Source of the DNA: Christensenella sp. UBA3770
GTDB lineage: Bacteria > Bacillota > Clostridia > Christensenellales > CAG-1252
Assembly: GCA_002371075.1 (NCBI GenBank)
Contig: DFFS01000021.1
Coordinates: 1-17,161 of the forward strand
Reading direction: 5' to 3'
Length of the DNA: 17,161 nucleotides
Below are positions 6,206-13,345 of the stretch, piece after piece (the first letter of the stretch is position 1; every line of letters starts with the position of its first letter). Both the position numbers and the translations under genes were made by a program. The notes under the pieces are model-generated. The model had not been told where the DNA came from. It made no database searches and worked only from the letters and a program-made list of their open reading frames with translations.

Positions 6206-9200
6206 CTTTCTCCTCCATTTTTCCGAACACGACGTCGGCAAGTTCCTCCGCGCCGACGCTTACCTTTTTGCGGTTGCGCTTGTTTGCCATGCGACAAACC
6301 GCCTTTGCTTTGCAATAATCGCAGGCGCCACCCTGACCGGTGGGACCTGCCGTGGGAAGAACAAAGCCCTCCCTGATCTCATTTACGGCGCCTTCCGCCA
6401 CCAGCACGGCATACTCCGTTTGTGCGTCGAATTCCCGCTTGGCAAGAAGCATCTTTTGCTTATCCACCAAACCTTTTTTGTCCTGATAAACCCCCGTGTA
6501 CGGAGAAGGCTCCGTCGAGACGGCGTTGTCCAGCTTTTGCACCATGTCGTCCTCCCAAAGCTTGGGTCCGTACAAGGCTTGCGCCTTTTTCTTTTGCCTG
6601 TCCGACAACGAATAATAGAGCGCGGCGACGGGATCGTACCCCGACGCTTCCAGCACGGCAAGATAGAGGGGGAGCTGGATCTTTTTTCCGATATACAGGT
6701 CGTCCGTTCCCACGACGGCGCTCCCCGTCTTGTAATCCATCGCTGCGGCGTAAAGATGTCCGTCCTCCCTGCAAACGTCCACGCGGTCGATCTGCCCCGT
6801 TAAAGAGACGCCGCCCGGCGCCACCGTCTTTAAGGGCGGAAGGGGACCGCCATGCTCCTTTTCGGGAAAGTGTTTTTCAAGCAATGCGGGGACAAAGGAA
6901 GAAGCCGCGATCTGATTTTTGACAATGACCGCAACCTCGCCGCAACGGCGTTTTACCCGTGCGATGGCCCTGTCGTCGGACGCCCTTTTGACAGGCTCGT
7001 ATTTTGGGTCGGCAAGGATCTCTTCCGCAATGGTCTGCGCGATCGCGCGCGCCTCGTCGTCGGTGCAGGAGAATCCCTGCTTTTTGAGCTGTTTGACAAA
7101 ACGCATCATGCATTCGTGCACGATGATACCGGTGTCCCTTAGGTCAAAGGAAACGGCGTCCTTTTCCTTTGCCTTTAAGCCATACTGAACAAAATGCAAA
7201 AACGGACATTTGAAATAACACTCCAGCTCGGAAACGCTGGTCTTGCCCTCTTTGAAGAACAGCCCCGCCGCATCAACCTTTTCCACGTTCTCCTCCGCAA
7301 AGGGCAGCGGAAACTCTTTGTTTAAATGCTTGGCGACGGCGCGGGCAAACACCTCTTCCCTTTTGTCAAGAAGCCCCTCGTGATAGCGACGGGAAAACGC
7401 GGCGTACTTTACTTCCGCCACCCGCTCGGTGGGGATCAATACGTCGATGTCGTACGTCTTTAAAAGATCGGAGCATTTTTTGATCTTGAGATCAAAAATT
7501 TCCCTGACGTGCGAGAAGCATTGTGACGGACGCTTTGCCTCCACGTGCGAAAGGTACGTCCTGTCTCCGCGCAGCAACAACTGCAACGCGTGGAAACGGC
7601 TTTGGGCAAGCTCTTCCCTGCCCGTGTTTTGGATGACCACGCCCCAGGGTTGCCAGGCTTGGTATTCCTTTTCGCCGACGATGCCCTCCCCCGTGTTTTC
7701 AAGCGGGAAAAGCCCCTGTTCCGCGCCAAGCACAAACAAGGCGGGAATGGGCGCGTACATCGCCTGCTCGACGGGCGCAAAATACACGCAATCCAAACTG
7801 ACGGGGAGTGCGGCGATCTTTACCTGCCCCGCGCCTGCCGTCAACGTAAGGATAAAATCCTTAAATTCGAGGATCTCGTCGCCGCGAAGCTCGGTAAGCG
7901 TCTTTAAAAGCTCCATGATCGCGGCGGGACCTTGGCGCAGAATCTCCGCCTGATCCAAAAGCTCCTCACGGAAAACCTTTGCCAAATAGTCGTTGACCTT
8001 GGCGGTGAAGTCGTTTTGGGACAAATAGCGCTCGAACGCCTCCGCGTAAGTAGAAACGGCGCCCGTCTTTTCCATAAGGTCAAAGGGCGCAAGCTCGTCC
8101 GTCAGCTTTTTCCGAACCTTTTCGGCGCTGTCGTAGCGGGGGTCCTCCTTAAACAGATCGAACGGCTTTTTCAAATAGCCGCGATCCGCCCCGCTCATAT
8201 CAACGTAATCGAAAAACGCCTCCTTTTCCTCTTCGGAAGAGTCAAACAGCGCGTGCATCACGTATTTTTTGACGAGGATCTTGTCGTAGCCGCGGCAAGA
8301 GATCTCCATCGCGAGGATCAGATGTTTGAAGAGGTCGGTGTCGGAAAGCGGCACGCGGCGATCGGCAAAAAACGGAATACCGTAATCGCGAAACACCCCG
8401 GAAAGGATGGGAAGATAACTGTCAAACGAGGGGGTGATGACCGCGATTTGATTGTAGCGGAGCCCGTCTTTGCGCACAAGACGGGTGATCTCGGTGGCGA
8501 GAAACGCGACTTCTTCGGCGGCGTCCTTTGCCTCCGTAAGCGAAAAGCCGTCCGAGCTGCCGCCGGTAAAGGAATAGGAAAATAATTCTTCCGCCAATTT
8601 GTTTTTGCTTGGGTCAAGCGCGGCGGTCACCATCTGCGTGCGTGGGACGACCCCCACCCTTTTTGCCGCGGCTGCCAAGCGGGTGAAAACGCGTTTGTCA
8701 TAGATCCTTTCGTTGGGCAGACCCGCACCGTCCGCAAGGGCGACGGTAAGGGACTTTGCCTCCGTCATCAGCGCGGCAAGCACCTCCACTTGTTTTGCGT
8801 TAAAGTCCACGTGATCGACGACGTAAAAGTTTACGTCCGCAAACGCCCCGCTCTCTTTTATGTACCTTGCCAGCGCTTCCAAAAGCGTGGTGCCGTCCTC
8901 CGTCTCTTCTTGCGAAAGATCGTTGAGATAAGCGGCGTACAAGCGGGCGATATCCAGCGTCTTGCTCTTGACGTATCCGGCGGGAAGCCCCTCCCCCGCG
9001 TCGCGTAGTTGCTTTGGAGAAACGCCGCTGTTTCTGATGGCGGTGACCGCGGCGTAAAGCTCGGCGGCAAACCCCGGCATGCCCGCCGCATTTTGATAAT
9101 AGATCAGGGAGTCCTTCTCTTTGCCGATGATCTTTTCCATCAACATGACAGACCCTGCGGGGGACAAACAACGCTTTGCCTTTTCGCCCAAAAAGACACT

Positions 9201-9398
9201 TGCCAAGCGGGCGAAACTCATGACCTCAACGTTAAAAAACGCCTTCTTGTTCAGTTTGTCGGAAATTGCCTTTTCCACCGCAAAAGTAAAGGGGTCCGGC
9301 GCGATCACGATGTGCCTGCCCGCCCCCTCGATGCGCGAAAGAACCTCTTCCGCGGCAAGATGCGTTGTTTTGGCTTTATAAACGATAAAAGAAGACAT
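6189..9398 (-). CDS. addB: AddB subunit of the AddAB helicase-nuclease
   Basis: This 1069-residue protein is AddB, partner of AddA, with an inactive helicase-like fold and a C-terminal nuclease. The iron-sulfur ligands are intact: Cys731 (FKCPF) plus the C-terminal triplet C1026-x2-C1029-x5-C1035. The RecB-type nuclease has VHECMMRF, QIDRVDV (D871), MDYKTG (D888, K890) and QLPLYLAVLE. The N terminus MSSFIVYKAKTTHL aligns with the family Walker A region but lacks the usual GRxGSGK(S/T) loop. The ATG at 9398 has no SD; it lies 6 bases after a perfect TATAAT, so transcription should start at the A of the ATG and the mRNA would be leaderless. An upstream in-frame start at 9434 would lie in the -35 box. 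The gene overlaps addA by 17 bases. Confidence 0.94.
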   Translation of the reverse strand: MSSFIVYKAKTTHLAAEEVLSRIEGAGRHIVIAPDPFTFAVEKAISDKLNKKAFFNVEVMSFARLASVFLGEKAKRCLSPAGSVMLMEKIIGKEKDSLIYYQNAAGMPGFAAELYAAVTAIRNSGVSPKQLRDAGEGLPAGYVKSKTLDIARLYAAYLNDLSQEETEDGTTLLEALARYIKESGAFADVNFYVVDHVDFNAKQVEVLAALMTEAKSLTVALADGAGLPNERIYDKRVFTRLAAAAKRVGVVPRTQMVTAALDPSKNKLAEELFSYSFTGGSSDGFSLTEAKDAAEEVAFLATEITRLVRKDGLRYNQIAVITPSFDSYLPILSGVFRDYGIPFFADRRVPLSDTDLFKHLILAMEISCRGYDKILVKKYVMHALFDSSEEEKEAFFDYVDMSGADRGYLKKPFDLFKEDPRYDSAEKVRKKLTDELAPFDLMEKTGAVSTYAEAFERYLSQNDFTAKVNDYLAKVFREELLDQAEILRQGPAAIMELLKTLTELRGDEILEFKDFILTLTAGAGQVKIAALPVSLDCVYFAPVEQAMYAPIPALFVLGAEQGLFPLENTGEGIVGEKEYQAWQPWGVVIQNTGREELAQSRFHALQLLLRGDRTYLSHVEAKRPSQCFSHVREIFDLKIKKCSDLLKTYDIDVLIPTERVAEVKYAAFSRRYHEGLLDKREEVFARAVAKHLNKEFPLPFAEENVEKVDAAGLFFKEGKTSVSELECYFKCPFLHFVQYGLKAKEKDAVSFDLRDTGIIVHECMMRFVKQLKKQGFSCTDDEARAIAQTIAEEILADPKYEPVKRASDDRAIARVKRRCGEVAVIVKNQIAASSFVPALLEKHFPEKEHGGPLPPLKTVAPGGVSLTGQIDRVDVCREDGHLYAAAMDYKTGSAVVGTDDLYIGKKIQLPLYLAVLEASGYDPVAALYYSLSDRQKKKAQALYGPKLWEDDMVQKLDNAVSTEPSPYTGVYQDKKGLVDKQKMLLAKREFDAQTEYAVLVAEGAVNEIREGFVLPTAGPTGQGGACDYCKAKAVCRMANKRNRKKVSVGAEELADVVFGKMEEKDAGQD

Positions 9399-9404
9399 AT
9401 ATGT

Positions 9405-9434
9405 ATTATAACCTATAAATAAATCATTTGACAA
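9405..9434 (-). promoter_or_regulatory. addBA promoter
   Basis: Minus strand TTGTCA (9429-9434), 18-base spacer, perfect TATAAT (9405-9410). The predicted start is 7 bases on, at 9398, the first base of the addB ATG. Its -35 box shares five base pairs with the -35 box of the rightward promoter at 9428-9456. Confidence 0.8.
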
Positions 9435-9456
9435 TACCGTTTTCGACCATTAAACT
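9428..9456 (+). promoter_or_regulatory. Promoter of the lipoprotein gene
   Basis: TTGACA (9428-9433, perfect), 17-base spacer, TAAACT (9451-9456, four of six). The predicted start near 9463 gives an 11-base leader that barely contains the GAGAGG ribosome binding site. It overlaps the leftward addB promoter at the -35 boxes. Confidence 0.7.
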
Positions 9457-9473
9457 TTATTTGAGAGGTGTCT

Positions 9474-10364
9474 ATGAAAAAAATTGTTTTGATCGTATCC
9501 ATCCTTGTGCTTTGTTTGGTCCCCGTGCTTTTTACGGCGTGTTCAAACGTCTCCCAGCGCGATCTTTTGACGACGGGCTACGTATGCAGTGACGACGGCT
9601 ATGAGTTCTTTGCTTACGACGTTTATCACACCGAGGGGGAAACCAAAACCGTGGTTGGCGAGATGACGATGAAGTTTGAGCCCAAAAAGGCAAAAAACGT
9701 TACCCTGCCCTCCGCAACGGAAGAGTCGGGCGAAAAAACCTATAACTCCTTTACCGGCACGCTCCTTTCGGTGGACGTCACGATGGAAAACGGCGACACC
9801 ATCCTTTCGCGCGTGATCTACGGCGGCAACTGCCTGCCCACCTACAGCTACAAGCGCACCGTGATCGGCGGCGTGACCAAGGAGATGCAGGTATCCTACG
9901 AGGGCAAGTACCTCTATGCGAAACTGTTTGAAAACGGGGTGGAAAAATCCTCCGTGCGCCACAAGGCGTCCGGCTGCTACGACAACGAGTCGCTCTATGC
10001 GATCGTGCGCGCTTCGGCGGTCGGCAGCTCTTCCTACTCTTTATCCTACACCTGCGTAAACGCCCTTACCGGCAATGCGGACAGCATGAGCATCAGCAGA
10101 GTGGGCACGGCGGAAGAGACCTACGACGTGCTTGTCCCATCCGATTTTACCCCCACCGAAGAAGTGGAAAAATACACAACGCCGACGTACGTTTTCCGCG
10201 TGCAAACCGGCAACCAATACGCTTCCTCTTACCTTGTGGAGATCACGCAAAACAGCCAAACCGTCAAGAATGAGGTCATCGACGTCAAAAACGTAAAGAA
10301 AGTGATCACCGCCATCGTGGAGGGGGATTACAGATACGTTTTGAAAGATATCCAAATTGCATAA
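9474..10364 (+). CDS. Putative secreted lipoprotein of unknown function
   Basis: This 296-residue protein starts with a lipoprotein signal peptide: MKK, a hydrophobic core (IVLIVSILVLCLVPVLF), then TAC-S with the likely lipid-bearing Cys23. Position -3 is Phe, which is unusual for a lipobox, although Leu is at -4. The mature part is rich in T, S, Y and V with alternating hydrophobic residues, suggesting beta structure, and has few other cysteines. I recognise no family. The ATG at 9474 is used because AGAGG (9464-9468) lies 5 bases upstream; a GTG at 9468 overlaps that site. It is divergent from addB with overlapping promoters and ends at a bidirectional terminator shared with the next gene. 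It is probably anchored to the outer face of the membrane. Confidence 0.8.
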   Translation: MKKIVLIVSILVLCLVPVLFTACSNVSQRDLLTTGYVCSDDGYEFFAYDVYHTEGETKTVVGEMTMKFEPKKAKNVTLPSATEESGEKTYNSFTGTLLSVDVTMENGDTILSRVIYGGNCLPTYSYKRTVIGGVTKEMQVSYEGKYLYAKLFENGVEKSSVRHKASGCYDNESLYAIVRASAVGSSSYSLSYTCVNALTGNADSMSISRVGTAEETYDVLVPSDFTPTEEVEKYTTPTYVFRVQTGNQYASSYLVEITQNSQTVKNEVIDVKNVKKVITAIVEGDYRYVLKDIQIA

Positions 10365-10381
10365 TTGAAAAAGACACAAAC

Positions 10382-10415
10382 AAAAAAGTCCGTGGCGTCA
10401 GCCACGGATTTTTTA
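10382..10415. terminator. Bidirectional Rho-independent terminator
   Basis: Perfect 8-bp stem TCCGTGGC/GCCACGGA (10389-10396, 10401-10408) with GTCA loop, flanked by six A (10382-10387) and six T (10409-10414). It serves the rightward lipoprotein gene and the leftward DUF2156-GNAT gene, whose stop codon (10413-10415) falls inside the T tract. Confidence 0.9.
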
Positions 10416-11792
10416 TTTTTCTCGGACAAAATACAGCATTCCGTCCCGCTCGTCCGTCTGCTTGAACAGAGCGGCGAGGATCATCTTTTTACTTGCCACG
10501 TTTTCTTTAAAACATCGCGCGTGCAATTTCGGAAGCAGCGTTAAAACGGCGTCCGCAACCGCTTTGTACGCTTCCCTGCCGTAGCCCTTGCCCGCAGCGG
10601 AAGCGGCGACGCGCAGCCCCAGCTCCGCCGAGCCGTCCAAACGGAAGTTGTACACAACTGCCTCTCCGACAAAACTGCCGTCCGAGGTTGCGATCTTGCG
10701 AGAGTATGCGACCCCGCGCGCCTCGTCTTCCGAAAGCACTTTTTCAAAGTGAGCGGCGTCGGGCGCGTCCTCCCCAAGGTCAATTTTGTAATCGTAGCCC
10801 CAAAAGCGGTTTCTTTCGTCGTCCGTTGCCAATGCGGCATACTTTTCCATATCCGAGGCGGAAAACTCGTCAATGACCAGCCGCTCCGTAAACAACGTTG
10901 GCAAGGTCAAAGGGCGGGAAAGATGGCAGACAGCCATCCTCTTTTCAACCATTGCGACGGGGTGATATTGCGTTTTGCTGATTCGCAGCCCCTCGTCGCC
11001 CGCGTCGTCTTCGCGGTTGATAAAGTTGAGCCCTTTGCCGTAGCGCTCGGCAAACAAAGAGCACATCGTCGGATAAACGCCGCTATAGGCGGCAAGCGCC
11101 TTTTCGATGTGGATGATCAGGGTGTCGTTCAGCACCTCGCCCACGCTGATGGCAACGATCTTGCCGTCCACGCGGATCATCGCGGTCAAGAGATCCAGCT
11201 CGTCCATTGCGTCAAGAAGCCGGTGGCAACTGTCGTACTCGATCAGCTCTTCTTTTGAGCGCGGCGCAAGCGCCTTGTGTTCCTCCAAAAATGCGTAAAT
11301 TTCGGGAAGATCCGCCTTTTCAAACGGCAGAAATTCAAAGTTCGGATAGCTCTTTAAAAACCGGTTCTTATGGTTTTTTTGCCCGTGGTACTTTTTGCCC
11401 TTGTACTGTGCAAGGTCGGACGCGTTGTAAAGATAATCGGCATAGTCGCGATAGCTTTTGATCTCTATCGCGGGATAGCGCGATGACAAAAGAGCAAGAT
11501 CCTCGTCATCCACCGAATTGAAGACAAGGTCGCCCCCCTTTTCCCTCTCGTACTCTTCCAAAAGGCGCAAGCCTTCGAGAGCGTTTTTGCCGCGCGGCGT
11601 CATAAAAAGATCCCCTCCGAAAAGGGTGTCTTTGACAAGCACGCCGCCGTCGTAAAAGGCGATCTCGGTGCCAAAATAGCCCGACCACATATACATGACC
11701 CCGATCGCTTTGGTGCAAATCCTTGCCGAAGTGCCGAGATAGGGGCGAATGCGGGAGATATCCTTTTTGTCTATTTTGCGAAAATCAAGCAT
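10413..11792 (-). CDS. DUF2156 protein fused to a C-terminal GNAT acetyltransferase
   Basis: This 459-residue protein joins two parts. Residues about 1-290 look like DUF2156, the GNAT-like domain related to the catalytic part of phosphatidylglycerol lysyltransferase. Typical strings are YKGKKYHGQKNHKNRFLKSY (near 130-150), FLPFEKADLPEIYAFLEEH and FINREDDAGDEGLRISK. Residues about 300-459 look like a RimJ/RimL-type N-acetyltransferase: TERLVI start, FVGEAVVYN, and the acetyl-CoA motif GKGYGREA (401-408). There is no membrane region, so it is not a full MprF-type flippase/synthase. The substrate is unknown. The ATG at 11792 is chosen over a TTG at 11807 because the latter overlaps the -10 box. 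No SD is visible; the ATG lies 6 bases after TATAAT, so the mRNA is predicted leaderless. It ends in the shared terminator at 10382-10415. Confidence 0.85.
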   Translation of the reverse strand: MLDFRKIDKKDISRIRPYLGTSARICTKAIGVMYMWSGYFGTEIAFYDGGVLVKDTLFGGDLFMTPRGKNALEGLRLLEEYEREKGGDLVFNSVDDEDLALLSSRYPAIEIKSYRDYADYLYNASDLAQYKGKKYHGQKNHKNRFLKSYPNFEFLPFEKADLPEIYAFLEEHKALAPRSKEELIEYDSCHRLLDAMDELDLLTAMIRVDGKIVAISVGEVLNDTLIIHIEKALAAYSGVYPTMCSLFAERYGKGLNFINREDDAGDEGLRISKTQYHPVAMVEKRMAVCHLSRPLTLPTLFTERLVIDEFSASDMEKYAALATDDERNRFWGYDYKIDLGEDAPDAAHFEKVLSEDEARGVAYSRKIATSDGSFVGEAVVYNFRLDGSAELGLRVAASAAGKGYGREAYKAVADAVLTLLPKLHARCFKENVASKKMILAALFKQTDERDGMLYFVREK

Positions 11793-11803
11793 ATTGTTAT
11801 TAT
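11776..11803 (+). promoter_or_regulatory. Probable rightward promoter for the gene at 11857
   Basis: TTGCGA (11776-11781), 16-base spacer, extended -10 TGTTATTAT with TATTAT at 11798-11803. The predicted start near 11810 gives a leader of about 47 bases with an SD before GTG 11857. Its -10 box coincides, offset by one base, with that of the leftward promoter. Confidence 0.5.
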
Positions 11804-11827
11804 ACAACGAAAAGGCGCCGTTTTCAA
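11799..11827 (-). promoter_or_regulatory. Promoter of the DUF2156-GNAT gene
   Basis: Minus strand TTGAAA (11822-11827), 17-base spacer, perfect TATAAT (11799-11804). The predicted start falls at 11792, the A of the ATG. Confidence 0.8.
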
Positions 11828-11856
11828 ACGATCAAGGCGCAAAACGAGGTGACAAA

Positions 11857-12771
11857 GTGAAAATAATGGTAAGCGGAGGGCAGTTTTTTGCCGACGGATT
11901 TGCGTTGCGCCGCGCCTTTACACTGGAAGAGGGCGAGAGCCGCCTGATCTCCTACCTCTCCAACGGCGGGTGCGGATGCGCCACGGTCGGCGTGGAAAAC
12001 GGAGAGGTCACGTGCGACGGCGCCTTGACTGTGATCGAATGGAAAGCCGGGTGGGAACTTCGCCCCGCACCGCTTCCTTGCGGCAATGCCGTCGCTGCGA
12101 TAGACGTACGCTCGTCGGAAAACGTTTTTCGGGTGGAATGCCGTCCTTTGTGCGGTCAAATACGTGTAACGGGCGCGGCAAGTGCGGTTTGGAAAGCAAA
12201 AACGCCCTTTTCCCGCCCCGTTTTGACCTTGATCGACGGGCAAAAAAACAAGATCGTTGAGATCACTGCCGAGCACGCCGACGGAAAGTACATTGCGATG
12301 ATCTCTCTATCGAGGGGCGAGGCGCGCCTGCTCCTTGAAGACCACGGCGAAAGCATAACTTGCCAAGGCAACGAGGTGATCGTCAAAAAACGGTTCCGGG
12401 ACCTTTGCGAGCGGGAAGTGACCGCCACCTATCTTTGGGGCGGCGAAAGCTTTTCCGTTTCGCGGGAGATCATCCTCCACAGCCGTCCCACCCCAAACGA
12501 AAACAACGTCGGGCGACTGCTGCTTGAAAGTGTGATTGCGAGGGACGGCAAGGCGCTATGCAGCCTGCTCTCCCCCGACGTTGCGGACGAAAACGCCGTG
12601 TTTGACTATTTCGGCGAGGTTTTCAGTGTGGAAGACCCGCCCTATGGCGCCGTAAAGAGCGCCGTTGCCGCCCTGACCCGCAAAGGCGAAAAGACCGTTG
12701 GCGTCATATACGATTTTGACCTTGATGGGGAGGGCAGGATATGCAACGTTCGCTGTTTGGACGACGAATAA
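11857..12771 (+). CDS. Conserved-looking hypothetical protein
   Basis: I do not recognise this 304-residue protein. It has no signal peptide and no membrane helix, so it is likely cytoplasmic. The N-terminal half alternates hydrophobic and polar residues with many glycines (SYLSNGGCGCATVGVENG), suggesting beta-rich structure. The C-terminal 80 residues, from about RLLLESVIARDGKALCSLL, look like a mixed alpha/beta domain ending in acidic residues (RCLDDE). The chosen start is GTG 11857, since GAGG (11846-11849) lies 7 bases upstream; ATG 11866 is too far from it, and the frame upstream to 11749 runs through the promoter and into the divergent gene. Base composition matches neighbouring genes. 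It is a single-gene unit followed by the repeat-rich intergenic region; no simple terminator directly follows the stop. Confidence 0.75.
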   Translation: MKIMVSGGQFFADGFALRRAFTLEEGESRLISYLSNGGCGCATVGVENGEVTCDGALTVIEWKAGWELRPAPLPCGNAVAAIDVRSSENVFRVECRPLCGQIRVTGAASAVWKAKTPFSRPVLTLIDGQKNKIVEITAEHADGKYIAMISLSRGEARLLLEDHGESITCQGNEVIVKKRFRDLCEREVTATYLWGGESFSVSREIILHSRPTPNENNVGRLLLESVIARDGKALCSLLSPDVADENAVFDYFGEVFSVEDPPYGAVKSAVAALTRKGEKTVGVIYDFDLDGEGRICNVRCLDDE

Positions 12772-12800
12772 GCCCTTTGTAAGTCCCATCATTTAATGAG

Positions 12801-12935
12801 GAAAAGCGCCGCGAGGAAAGCCTCTTCGCGTGTTGGCACTTTTCTTTTGAAGAAAAGTACCCCAAAGAAGGTGGGGGTTGCGATTCCCCCAAACCCCTAA
12901 ACGCTTTTTAAAAAGGTTGTCGCTTCGCGAGAAAT
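12801..12935. repeat. Intergenic mosaic of consecutive hairpins
   Basis: No gene. Tandem inverted repeats are packed with little space between them: CGCGA/TCGCG (12810-12830); ACTTTTCTT/AAGAAAAGT, a 9-bp perfect stem with TTG loop (12838-12858); GGGGG/CCCCC with an 8-base loop (12873-12890); the palindrome CTTTTTAAAAAG; and TCGC/GCGA just after. Such a run resembles the mobile or repetitive intergenic elements common in Clostridia genomes, which I recall as similar in wording but cannot confirm here. Some of these stems may also end transcription from the upstream gene. Confidence 0.6.
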
Positions 12936-13114
12936 AAAAAGAGATCAAGAAAAGCGCATCGTGACGATAACTACGTAGCAAAGTGCAGCGAGGAGCTTGG
13001 CTCCGCGGGTCGAAAGCCATGAGAGGGAAAGGTGATGTGGGTTCTTTAAGGATAATGAGAGGGTTGTTTCCTCTTGCGTTTTTCAATTTATCCTCAACTT
13101 CTTGCGTAGCGAGA
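12936..13114. other. Non-coding intergenic stretch with further inverted repeats
   Basis: I see no gene here. The visible structure is: palindrome CTACGTAG (12971-12978); GGAGC/GCTCC with TTG loop (12992-13004); and a longer nested hairpin AGGATAA (13049-13055) with TTATCCT (13088-13094) enclosing GAGG/CCTC. Short open frames across it have no ribosome binding site or recognisable composition. Confidence 0.5.
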
Positions 13115-13230
13115 AACTTCACTGCGAACGAAGTGAGCAACTTCACTGACGAAGTCAACTTCACTGTGCGCTGAAGCACACAACTTCACTGCCATAGGCA
13201 ACTTCACTCCGACACCGCCGAAACTTCACC
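13115..13230. repeat. Array of six AACTTCAC(T/C) units with self-complementary spacers
   Basis: AACTTCACT occurs exactly at 13115, 13139, 13157, 13182 and 13200, with AACTTCACC at 13222. Spacers are 15, 9, 16, 9 and 13 bases. Three are self-complementary with different sequences: GACgaaGTC, GCCataGGC and GTGC...GCAC; the flanking T and A extend the 9-base ones to 4-bp stems. A degenerate unit may start at 13096. The array ends 60 bases before the rplI promoter. Confidence 0.8.
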
Positions 13231-13289
13231 CAAAGTCATTATCTTTTAGCACTGCACTCTTCGTTTTGAAACAACCGCCCGCGATTGTA

Positions 13290-13318
13290 TTGCTAAAGGC
13301 GGATGTTTGTGTTACAAT
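13290..13318 (+). promoter_or_regulatory. rplI promoter
   Basis: TTGCTA (13290-13295), 17-base spacer, TACAAT (13313-13318) with an extended TG at 13310-13311. The predicted start near 13325 gives a leader of about 20 bases. Confidence 0.75.
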
Positions 13319-13345
13319 AAGAAAAACCGAAGAGAGGAGAAAAGT

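Noticed and set aside
2973..9381. Many plus-strand and off-frame ORFs of 60-275 codons inside addA and addB
   Set aside because: All lie within two full-length, motif-complete genes on the other strand or another frame. GC-rich genes commonly create such shadows; none has a convincing SD or family motif.
12793..13179. Open frames of 63-128 codons in the intergenic region
   Set aside because: They read through hairpins and the AACTTCACT array, lack ribosome binding sites and give repeat-like peptides (for example NFT-EV strings) with no coding signature.
13096..13230. CRISPR array
   Set aside because: The repeats are only 9 bases and spacers 9-16 bases, far too short. Spacers are self-complementary, and there is no leader or cas gene nearby.
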